Source of the DNA: JALORV01 sp035498175 | GTDB taxonomy: Bacteria > Pseudomonadota > Gammaproteobacteria > Burkholderiales > Burkholderiaceae_F | Direction of reading: 5' to 3' | Assembly (NCBI GenBank): GCA_035498175.1 | Contig: DATKAJ010000095.1 | Location: forward strand, 1 to 5,893 | Length of the DNA: 5,893 bases | Part shown: positions 1 to 5,240 of the stretch, one piece after another | How positions within the stretch are numbered: position 1 is the first letter of the stretch | Layout: each line of letters opens with the position of its first letter | Made by a program: the position numbers and the translations under genes | Notes under the pieces: generated by a model | Database searches by the model: none | The model's input: the letters and a program-made list of their open reading frames with translations, nothing else | Told to the model about the DNA's origin: nothing

Positions 1-45
1 TGGCGAAGATCGCAGCTGTTCACGCAACTACTATGGAATCTCAGC

Positions 46-573
46 ATGACTGCTTCCGCGAAACTGAACACCATCGCCATCGACGTTGTCGGCCACTACG
101 GCCAGACCGCGAAGAACCTGTTCGCCGCCTACGGCGCCGGCACCGAGCGCGCCGTGAATGCATTCAGCGACCGCTACGAACAATTGGTCGAGAGGCAGCC
201 ACTGCCGTGGATCAACAGCGAGATCAAGGCCAGTCTGGTGGCCTCGCAGCAGCGCGTGGCGCGCCGAGTGGTTGACTCGACGACGCGCCTTACAAAGATC
301 GCCAACAGCGCTGTCGATCGGATCTCTGGCCGCACGGTAAAAGGCATCGAGGCCTTCGGTGAGCAGACCGCGTGGGCGAACGACATGTTCGTGGTCGGCG
401 CGTTCCGCAAGATCAACCTGCCAGCAGCCAAGCTTTCGCTGCAGATTGCAGGTCGGGTCGATGAAGCCTCGCGGCGTCTGTCGCGACGTGTGGCGGCTAC
501 TGCGGTGGCCAAGCCGACCAGGACCGCGAAGAAGTCAGTTAAGCGCGCGCGTGGTGCGACCCGCGCGGTCTGA
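46..573 (+). CDS. Phasin-like small helical protein with basic C-terminal tail
   Basis: Encodes 175 residues. No catalytic motif, signal peptide or membrane segment is visible. The sequence reads as long amphipathic helices rich in Ala, Val, Arg, Ser and Thr (about residues 5-50 and 60-150), interrupted by a short QPLPW turn at 51-55. It ends in a Lys/Arg/Ala/Thr tail from about residue 148 (AKPTRTAKKSVKRARG at 155-170). This architecture resembles phasins, the proteins that coat polyhydroxyalkanoate granules. Some phasins, such as PhaF of Pseudomonas, carry a histone-like tail that links granules to the nucleoid. The match is one of overall character, not of a diagnostic motif, so a plain hypothetical protein is the alternative. 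The ATG at 46 is preceded by a weak GGAA (35-38). An out-of-frame ATG at 33 gives only a shadow frame. A strong terminator follows 17 nt after the stop, so the gene is the last or only one of its transcript. Confidence 0.8.
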   Translation: MTASAKLNTIAIDVVGHYGQTAKNLFAAYGAGTERAVNAFSDRYEQLVERQPLPWINSEIKASLVASQQRVARRVVDSTTRLTKIANSAVDRISGRTVKGIEAFGEQTAWANDMFVVGAFRKINLPAAKLSLQIAGRVDEASRRLSRRVAATAVAKPTRTAKKSVKRARGATRAV

Positions 574-590
574 TCGCGAATTCGGCGACT

Positions 591-623
591 AAGAGGGCCA
601 CCAGAGCGTGGCCCTTCTTCTTT
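591..623 (+). terminator. Rho-independent terminator after the phasin-like gene
   Basis: A perfect 7-bp stem, GGGCCAC (595-601) and GTGGCCC (608-614), closes a 6-nt CAGAGC loop and is followed directly by the T-rich run TTCTTCTTT (615-623). It starts 17 nt after the stop of the upstream gene. The opposite strand has only a weak T-rich flank, so this is mainly a plus-strand terminator. Confidence 0.87.
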
Positions 624-945
624 GTCGAGCGTCCACGCTTCGCCTCGCGGCGATACCGGCCCGTGGCGCCGCGCTCGCCGACCAGAATCCCGGCCGGATC
701 GAGCCGATCAATGCCGAACGGCGGGCCAGGTGCCCCGTGACCCGCGCTAAATCGAGTTGACAGAAGGCAACCCTCTCCACGATTCATCAGGGCGGGTCCG
801 CGCCGATCTCTCTTGCGCGTCGCGTAGCCAGGATGAACCTTCCAAGAACACCAGCGTGCTGAGGTCGAAAGTCGCTCGAAATTGACGCCTTTCTACTCGG
901 CTACCGACCGCTCATCGACTGAGCGCCGCAGCGTGCTGCTGGCGT
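624..945. other. Intergenic region between convergent genes, no recognised gene
   Basis: This 322-nt stretch separates the plus-strand phasin-like gene from the minus-strand kinase gene. The open frames across it (for example minus-strand frames up to about 787) have no convincing ribosome site and no recognisable protein family. A TTGACA hexamer occurs at 757-762, but no good -10 box follows at the proper distance. A 6-bp inverted repeat lies at 909-925. Nothing else is supported. Confidence 0.6.
909..925 (-). other. Small hairpin downstream of the kinase stop codon
   Basis: CGCTCA (909-914) and TGAGCG (920-925) form a 6-bp stem with a 5-nt loop, about 20 nt beyond the kinase stop on the minus strand. 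No T tract follows on that strand, so it is not a canonical intrinsic terminator. It may protect the 3' end of the transcript or be chance. Confidence 0.25.
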
Positions 946-2400
946 TCACGCGCGCACCACCGTCACCGTGCATCCGGCCTCGGCGACGACCCGAGCACTC
1001 ACGCTGCCGAGGTAGCGCCGCAGCGCCGACGCGGCGCGCGCCCCCATGACGATCTGGTCGACGCCGTTGCGGCGTGCGAACTCGACGAGCGCGGCCGCCG
1101 GGTCACTGGCCTCGAGCACGTGGAAGGTCACTTGGCCCTCGTCGAGCGCGAGCGCCAGCGGCTGCGCCCACGCCTTCAGTGCCGCGAGCGACTTCAGGTG
1201 CAGGTTGCGGCCTTCGCCGTCGGTATAGTCGTCGAGCCCTACCACCTTTGTCTTCAGCACGCCGACGCAGGCGAGCCGCGCACCAGGGTGGCCCACCAGG
1301 GTCAGCCGCACCGTCGCGCGCAGCGCCTCGGCCAGCGCGCCCGTGCTCGCCGCGGGGTCCACGGCAGCGACGATGATGGGGTTGCGTGCGATCTGCCTGC
1401 GCGCCACACCGGCGCGCGGCGTAACGTCGAGGCGCACTAGGGCTGGCCGGGCCGCAAAACGGCGACGCAGGCGCTTGCCGAGCCCCGCCGCGCGGCGTCT
1501 GGCGGCGCGTTCGGTCAACCGCACTTGGCGGGGATCCTCGAAACTGATCGCGAGGTGCGCAGCGCTCGGCCAGCGCCGCACCGGATCCACTTCGAGGCAG
1601 CGCAGGATGATCTCCTGCAGCCAGGGTGGACAGTCCGCACGGCGCGAGACCGGCGGCAACGGATCGGTCCAGCGCCGGCGCTGCAACTCGCGTACCGTCT
1701 TCGGGTCGCCGAACGGCAGAGCTCCTGTGGTTAGCTGGTACAGCACGGCGCCGAGGCCGAAGACGTCGCTGCGCGGGTCGTCACGCACGAAGTCGAGTTG
1801 CTCGGGCGCGATGTAGGGCCAGGACCCCATCGGCTGCCTGAACTCCTCGGCGAGCAGGTCGGGCAGTTCGTCGTGGTGCGAGAGCCCGAAGTCGACGATC
1901 ACCACCGTGCCGTCGGCGCGCTGCAGCAGGTTCTCCGGCCTCACGTCGAGGTGCACGACGTGCTGCCGGTGCAGGTCGTGCAGGGCGCGTGCCACGCGCG
2001 CGCCGATCTCGATCACCTCGTCGGCGGCTAGCGGCGCGGCGGCGGCGCGCGCTTCGAGGCTGGGCCCTTCGATGCGTTCCATGACGATGTAGGGCCGCCG
2101 CGTCAGCTCACCCTGGGCGACGAAGCGCGGCACATGGGGCCCGGACAGCCGCGGAAGCATCATCTGCTCGACCTCGAACCCGACAATGGTCGCGGGGTCC
2201 TCGCCGTAGCGCAGCAGCGGCACCTTCATCACGAGCGGGCCTTCGTGCTGTGGGTGCGACACCTCCCACAGCGTCGCCATGCCACCCCGGTGCAGGCGAG
2301 CGCCGAGGCGAAAGCCATCGACCACGCTGCCCGGGGCGAGATCGCGCCACGGCGACGCCGCCGGGTCGAGCGCCGGGTCGATCGTGGGCTCAGCCACCAT
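946..2400 (-). CDS. Soluble Ser/Thr protein kinase fused to a universal stress protein (UspA) domain
   Basis: Encodes 484 residues from the ATG at 2400. An in-frame start 14 codons further upstream lies deep inside the phosphoesterase gene and is less likely. The Hanks-type kinase domain covers about residues 27-290. Visible motifs are the Gly-rich loop GARLHRGGMATLW (33-45), the ATP-binding Lys59 in VMKV, the catalytic loop HLDVRPENLL (150-159; Asp152, Asn157), the metal-binding DFG (170-172), APE (198-200) and the DVFGLG helix (212-217). An Arg-rich linker (about 291-338) leads to a UspA-like domain (about 339-484), whose end has the nucleotide-loop pattern GARAASALRRYLGS (453-466). No transmembrane or PASTA segment is present, so the protein is probably cytoplasmic. 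HLD replaces the usual HRD, making it a non-RD kinase, a class that often does not need activation-loop phosphorylation. All core catalytic residues are kept, so it is predicted to be active. The gene overlaps the end of the phosphoesterase gene by 11 nt and probably depends on translational coupling, since its own Shine-Dalgarno sequence is poor. The substrate is unknown. Confidence 0.93.
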   Translation of the reverse strand: MVAEPTIDPALDPAASPWRDLAPGSVVDGFRLGARLHRGGMATLWEVSHPQHEGPLVMKVPLLRYGEDPATIVGFEVEQMMLPRLSGPHVPRFVAQGELTRRPYIVMERIEGPSLEARAAAAPLAADEVIEIGARVARALHDLHRQHVVHLDVRPENLLQRADGTVVIVDFGLSHHDELPDLLAEEFRQPMGSWPYIAPEQLDFVRDDPRSDVFGLGAVLYQLTTGALPFGDPKTVRELQRRRWTDPLPPVSRRADCPPWLQEIILRCLEVDPVRRWPSAAHLAISFEDPRQVRLTERAARRRAAGLGKRLRRRFAARPALVRLDVTPRAGVARRQIARNPIIVAAVDPAASTGALAEALRATVRLTLVGHPGARLACVGVLKTKVVGLDDYTDGEGRNLHLKSLAALKAWAQPLALALDEGQVTFHVLEASDPAAALVEFARRNGVDQIVMGARAASALRRYLGSVSARVVAEAGCTVTVVRA

Positions 2401-3133
2401 CGGCGAGCCACTGCGCGAGGATTGCGGGCAAGCCGGCCGCACGAACCTTCGCGGCCGCCGTCAGATGGTCGTAAGGCACGCGGTGGTAGGTAACAGCCGG
2501 CTGCGCCGTTTCGTAGATCGCATAGCAGGCCGCCGGCAGGTTGTCGCGCGGCTGGCCGACCGATCCGGGGATCACGAGCCACTTTCGGTGCGGCGGCAAC
2601 GGGATCACGACATCGGGTTGCGGCCTGAAGTCGCCAGCCTTGCCCCTGGCCGAGAGATGGTAGAGCATGGGTTCGTGCACGTGGCCACAGAACGTGCGGC
2701 GTGCGGTCGTCGCGCGCAAACTGCGTACGGCGCTTGCGCGGTCATCGACGTAATCCCAGCGTGCAGGGCTCCAAGCATTGGCATGCACGAAGAGCGCGTC
2801 GGCCTCGGTATGCGTCAGTTGCAGCGCGGCCAGGAACTGAAGCTGCTCGGCCGAGAGACGCGAGCGCGTCCAAGCCACGGCATCGCGCGCCTCAGCGCGC
2901 ATCGTGGGCCGCGGCCCGCGCACGACCGCCTCGTCATGATTGCCCTGCACGACGATCGCGCCGGCGGCGGCCAGCCGGCGAATCGCGTCAACCACCCATG
3001 CCGGATCGGCGCCGTAGCCGACGAGGTCACCAAGCACGGCGTAGCGTTCAACTCCGGCGCTCGCTGCATGCTGCAGCACCGCCTCGAGCGCTTCGCGATT
3101 GGCATGCAGATCGGTCAACAGCGCGATCTTCAT
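2390..3133 (-). CDS. Calcineurin-like metallophosphoesterase
   Basis: Encodes 247 residues of the metallophosphoesterase superfamily (YfcE / Metallophos_2-like), a cytoplasmic two-metal hydrolase of phosphate mono- or diesters. The full motif set is visible in order: DLH (Asp8, His10), GDLVGYG (35-41, Asp36), GNHD (64-67, Asn65, His66), a lone metal-binding His117 in LFVHAN, and GHVH (150-153). Length is normal for the family, and no signal peptide is present. The start at 3133 is chosen because MKIALLTDLH places the first beta strand at the N-terminus and AGGA lies just upstream. A longer start at 3160 would add nine residues lacking family character. It is the first gene of an operon with the kinase-Usp fusion, overlapping its start by 11 nt. 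This pairing suggests either an antagonistic protein phosphatase or a nucleotide-signal hydrolase in one stress circuit. The family name alone does not decide the substrate. Confidence 0.92.
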   Translation of the reverse strand: MKIALLTDLHANREALEAVLQHAASAGVERYAVLGDLVGYGADPAWVVDAIRRLAAAGAIVVQGNHDEAVVRGPRPTMRAEARDAVAWTRSRLSAEQLQFLAALQLTHTEADALFVHANAWSPARWDYVDDRASAVRSLRATTARRTFCGHVHEPMLYHLSARGKAGDFRPQPDVVIPLPPHRKWLVIPGSVGQPRDNLPAACYAIYETAQPAVTYHRVPYDHLTAAAKVRAAGLPAILAQWLADGG

Positions 3134-3146
3134 CGATCCTGCGTCC

Positions 3147-3155
3147 AAGATAGCA
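3147..3155 (-). promoter_or_regulatory. Possible extended -10 box for the phosphoesterase-kinase operon
   Basis: On the minus strand the sequence reads TGCTATCTT, an extended -10 (TGN followed by TATCTT). No clear -35 hexamer is present 17 nt upstream, which fits an extended -10 promoter. Transcription would start near 3140, leaving a leader of only about 7 nt before the ATG at 3133. That short leader lowers confidence. Confidence 0.3.
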
Positions 3156-3249
3156 CGCACCGCGCCGCGACTCAGCCCCCCACGCGCCTTCGTGCCGATG
3201 CCTCGGCGCCAATTTACGGCGCATTTGCGCGGCCGCTAAGTTCTCGGTA

Positions 3250-3263
3250 CGGCCAAGTGGCCG
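3250..3263. repeat. Short inverted repeat upstream of the transporter remnant
   Basis: CGGCCA (3250-3255) and TGGCCG (3258-3263) form a perfect 6-bp inverted repeat with a 2-nt centre, 11 nt before the ATG of the MHS transporter remnant. It could be a leftover operator. A hairpin loop of 2 nt is too tight, so protein binding is the more natural reading if it is functional. Confidence 0.3.
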
Positions 3264-3274
3264 GGGATAGCCGC

Positions 3275-3373
3275 ATGTCGCGACGAATCGAGCAGGCCGC
3301 TTTGGCGGTTGGCGCGCATGCCGCGCCGGACTTCAAGCCCCAAGAGAAGCGCGTCATCTTCGCCTCCTCGCTG
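3275..3373 (+). pseudogene. N-terminal remnant of an MHS-family MFS transporter gene
   Basis: From the ATG at 3275, about 33 codons read like the cytoplasmic N-terminus of metabolite:H+ symporter (MHS) family MFS transporters. The sequence ends in FKPQEKRVIFASSL. In intact members this is normally followed by GTVFEWYDFYLYG and the first membrane helix. Here the match stops after SSL (3373), and the next residues (ELRSPALAAAV) are not the expected helix. A GGGGAT ribosome-site-like sequence lies upstream of the ATG, and third codon positions are GC-rich up to the break and less so afterwards. The other roughly 400 residues of such a transporter are missing, so it cannot transport anything. The identification rests on recognising a short conserved stretch. 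A chance match is possible but unlikely given the start codon, ribosome site and codon use. Confidence 0.55.
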
Positions 3374-3514
3374 GAGCTACGTTCACCGGCTCTTGCTGCA
3401 GCCGTCGTGAGAGTGCGGCCCAGGCGCCGTGTGCGCGCCGGGCGCGTGCGATGGATCGGGTCGACACAATCCCGTCGCGCACCGCGTGCGCAGCCGTTTG
3501 CGCCGCGCACACTC

Positions 3515-3735
3515 GTGCGGAACGCAGGTCGCCACCTCGCGATCTTTGTTCATGGTCTCATCACGGTTCGCCGCGTCTGGCATTCGCAACGCGACGATGT
3601 GGCATTGAATCACCGATTTGTTGCTATCGACCTGCGCCACTATGGCGAGAGCTCGCGAGACGATTTCGCGGGCCAGCACTCGCTTGCCCAGCACACCACC
3701 GATCTCATTGCCCTTGTAGGACGGGCATCGCGCCG
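3515..3735 (+). pseudogene. Internal fragment of an alpha/beta-hydrolase gene
   Basis: In the frame starting at the GTG at 3515 the translation shows consecutive alpha/beta-hydrolase landmarks. They are a beta strand plus oxyanion-hole motif (LAIFVHGL), a Trp about seven residues later (RRVW), the strand-turn RFVAIDLRHYGES, and the helix HSLAQHTTDLIALV that normally precedes the nucleophile elbow. The following GxSxGG elbow with the catalytic Ser is absent, as are the acid and His of the triad, so the product could not be a working hydrolase. No proper start or ribosome site precedes it. The frame runs on in both directions only because stop codons are rare in this GC-rich DNA. The fragment is noticeably more AT-rich than its flanks. 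It is best read as a remnant left by deletions on both sides. Confidence 0.6.
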
Positions 3736-3768
3736 CCGCCTTGCAGGATCTTCCGCTTTCTTTGCGCG

Positions 3769-3796
3769 TCCCCGCTCAATAGAATCCGCGCGGGGA
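3769..3796 (+). promoter_or_regulatory. Candidate promoter/operator of the TIR-MoxR operon
   Basis: A perfect 7-bp inverted repeat, TCCCCGC (3769-3775) and GCGGGGA (3790-3796), flanks 14 nt that include TAGAAT (3780-3785), a good -10-like hexamer. A -35 partner is poor: TTTCTT at 3757-3762 has a 17-nt spacer but matches weakly. A palindrome around a -10 box is a typical repressor-binding arrangement, and the weak -35 would fit a regulated promoter. The ribosome site and ATG of the TIR gene follow within 25 nt. Confidence 0.35.
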
Positions 3797-3816
3797 TCGC
3801 AGGGAGAGACGCCAGG

Positions 3817-4617
3817 ATGGCGACGCAACTGGCCACGAAGAGCCGCGGTTCGAAGGCGAGGACCTCGCGTGCGCCGACCGCGAGGACCGGCAAGGGCGGC
3901 GCGGCCAAGCGCGCCAGTACGGCCAAGACCGCAAAGGCCGTAAGAGCGGCAAAGGCGTCAAAAGACACACGGACGACAAAACGCGCGCGGACGGCAAAGA
4001 CAACGCAAGCAGCAAAGACGGCGCGGACCGCGAAAACCGTTCGGCGCTCCGTGAGCGCGCGTCCTGGGGCGCATGCAGCGAAGAAGCGACGCAGCGAGCG
4101 ACCGACCATCTTCATCTCGTACCGGCACGAAAGGCCGGCCGCGATGATCGCCAACAAGCTCCACGTTGCGGTATCGCCGGCTGCAGACACGTGGAATGCC
4201 GACGTGTTCATGGACACACATGAGATCGAGCCCGGCGGTCTCTTCGACGCCGCGATCATCGCCGCACTGAAGCGCACCACGCACTTCATCATCCTGCTCA
4301 ATTCGAGCTACTGGGCTTCCGAGTACTGCCGAAAGGAGCTGGCGCTGGCGGTGGAGCGGTTCGAAAAGGGGCTCGACATCGCGCTCTTGTTCGTGATGGT
4401 CGACAAGCTCGATCCGAAGCACTTTGCGTTCGACAAGGACCGGCGAGCGGGCCGCATCAAGACCGAACCGCTGCTGAAAAACGTGGGCATGGTGAGCTTT
4501 CTTGGTCCGTTCGACCCCTACAACGGCCTCGTGCGGATGCAGTATGAAAACGAGGCAACGCTAAGCGACCAGATCGCGGATCTCGTCCGCCGGTTGGACG
4601 AGATCATGCCGACCTGA
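3817..4617 (+). CDS. TIR-domain protein with histone H1-like N-terminal tail
   Basis: Encodes 266 residues from the ATG at 3817, which has a good ribosome site (AGGGAGAG, 3801-3808). The open frame continues upstream to 3451, but that part is noise over the hydrolase remnant. Residues 1-94 are a low-complexity basic tail (about 24 Ala, 29 Lys/Arg and 16 Thr, only two acidic) with degenerate TAKTA-type repeats. It resembles the C-terminal tails of histone H1-like bacterial proteins that bind nucleic acid. A TIR domain follows from about residue 96: first strand TIFISYRHE (97-105), BB-loop region VFMDTHEIEPGG (130-141), strand HFIILLNSSYW (156-166), and SEYCRKEL (168-175). Glu174 sits where the catalytic Glu of NAD-cleaving TIR domains lies. 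In bacteria such domains commonly act as NADase or NAD-derived-signal effectors of anti-phage defence. A C-terminal extension (about 200-266) has no recognised motif. No signal peptide or membrane helix is visible. It is the first gene of the operon, 17 nt before the next. Confidence 0.88.
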   Translation: MATQLATKSRGSKARTSRAPTARTGKGGAAKRASTAKTAKAVRAAKASKDTRTTKRARTAKTTQAAKTARTAKTVRRSVSARPGAHAAKKRRSERPTIFISYRHERPAAMIANKLHVAVSPAADTWNADVFMDTHEIEPGGLFDAAIIAALKRTTHFIILLNSSYWASEYCRKELALAVERFEKGLDIALLFVMVDKLDPKHFAFDKDRRAGRIKTEPLLKNVGMVSFLGPFDPYNGLVRMQYENEATLSDQIADLVRRLDEIMPT

Positions 4618-4634
4618 GGCGCCGACAACCCGCC

Positions 4635-5228
4635 ATGCCACGATCGAACACGAAGGCGCAAAAGGCGATCAAAGCCGGCTCAAAAAAGCGGGTGATCTAC
4701 GTCTCGTGGTTGCAGATCGAATCAGTCGAGCAGAAGCGATGGTTCATGTCGCTGTGGGATCGCCTGAGAACCGATCTGAGCGGGCTCGACGATGAATTCG
4801 AGACGCCTTTGCAGACCGTTCACGACCTGCAGACCAAAGCAGAACGCGCAGGCGCGTTGCGCAAGCCCGTCGACTACACCGATAAGGCCAGCCCGGTGAC
4901 CGACGTGATCGCGGTTCTGACGGACAAGTACGTGGTCGACAACACGGGTAAGGCGAACGGTGAACTGGCGCGGTTCGTGGACCGCGTGCGCGCCGGCGAT
5001 CCCGAAAGGCGCGTGCGCATCTTCCTGGCGCCCGTCATCCCGCCGAGCTGGCACCTGTGGAAGGTGCGCGATGTGCTGCTTGCGACGCGCGACGCGCCCT
5101 GGCTGGTGCGGCTGAAGGAGAAGCGGTTTGTCTGGCCGAACGAAAACCCGGGCGCGAGCCTGGACGAGATCGCCGCGGCAGTGTGGCTCATCATCGGCAA
5201 GGAAGCGGTCCAGCAACCCGGTTACTGA
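4635..5228 (+). CDS. Small protein with a probable divergent TIR-like domain
   Basis: Encodes 197 residues. Residues 1-18 are Lys-rich and basic, a short version of the tail on the upstream protein. What follows has a TIR-like order of elements: first strand RVIYVSW (19-25), helix about 30-50, strand VIAVLTDKYV (91-100), a helix with Glu110 (GELARFV, 109-115), strand VRIFLAPV (127-134), and a last helix SLDEIAAAVWLII (175-187). Glu110 aligns with the catalytic Glu174 of the neighbouring TIR protein with two extra residues in the loop. The usual BB-loop acidic/PG motif is not visible, so NADase activity is uncertain. It may be a regulatory or assembly partner. An unrelated alpha/beta fold is the alternative. 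No strong Shine-Dalgarno sequence precedes the ATG at 4635. The gene begins 17 nt after the TIR gene, and translation probably relies on coupling. The MoxR gene starts 12 nt after its stop. Confidence 0.8.
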   Translation: MPRSNTKAQKAIKAGSKKRVIYVSWLQIESVEQKRWFMSLWDRLRTDLSGLDDEFETPLQTVHDLQTKAERAGALRKPVDYTDKASPVTDVIAVLTDKYVVDNTGKANGELARFVDRVRAGDPERRVRIFLAPVIPPSWHLWKVRDVLLATRDAPWLVRLKEKRFVWPNENPGASLDEIAAAVWLIIGKEAVQQPGY

Positions 5229-5233
5229 GGAGA
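5227..5233 (+). promoter_or_regulatory. Ribosome binding site that decides the MoxR start
   Basis: GAGGAGA (5227-5233) overlaps the stop codon of the preceding gene. Two ATGs follow, at 5236 and 5241. Only the one at 5241 has normal spacing (7 nt) and opens the AAA+ frame. The one at 5236 is too close and out of frame. Confidence 0.75.
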
Positions 5234-5240
5234 GAATGGC

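Noticed and set aside
757..786. TTGACA hexamer as a plus-strand promoter
   Set aside because: The hexamers 17-18 nt downstream (such as GATTCA) match a -10 box poorly, and no plus-strand gene follows before the convergent kinase gene.
3214..3357. A 47-codon minus-strand frame behind a perfect AGGAGG at 5-nt spacing
   Set aside because: The AGGAGG is the complement of the codons for Ala-Ser-Ser in the transporter remnant on the plus strand. The peptide has no recognised similarity, so the ribosome-site match is probably chance.
3451..3816. Upstream extension of the TIR gene to an ATG at 3451
   Set aside because: The extra 122 residues are Cys/Arg/Pro-rich noise overlapping the hydrolase remnant in another frame. 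The ATG at 3817 has a good ribosome site and begins the basic tail.
2279..3943. A 554-codon plus-strand open frame
   Set aside because: Most of it is antisense to the phosphoesterase gene, whose motifs are unambiguous. The frame stays open because stop codons are rare in GC-rich DNA. Only the parts at about 3275-3373 and 3515-3735 carry recognisable protein sequence, and they are reported as remnants.
3930..4050. Possible tandem DNA repeat or CRISPR-like array in the A-rich part of the TIR gene
   Set aside because: The periodicity comes from degenerate Lys/Thr/Ala codons in the basic tail. No exact repeat unit and no spacers are present.
3705..4301. A 198-codon minus-strand frame with hydrophobic stretches
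   Set aside because: It is the complement of the Lys/Ala/Thr-rich tail and TIR start, which produces Phe/Val/Ala-rich pseudo-membrane segments. It has no credible start signal.
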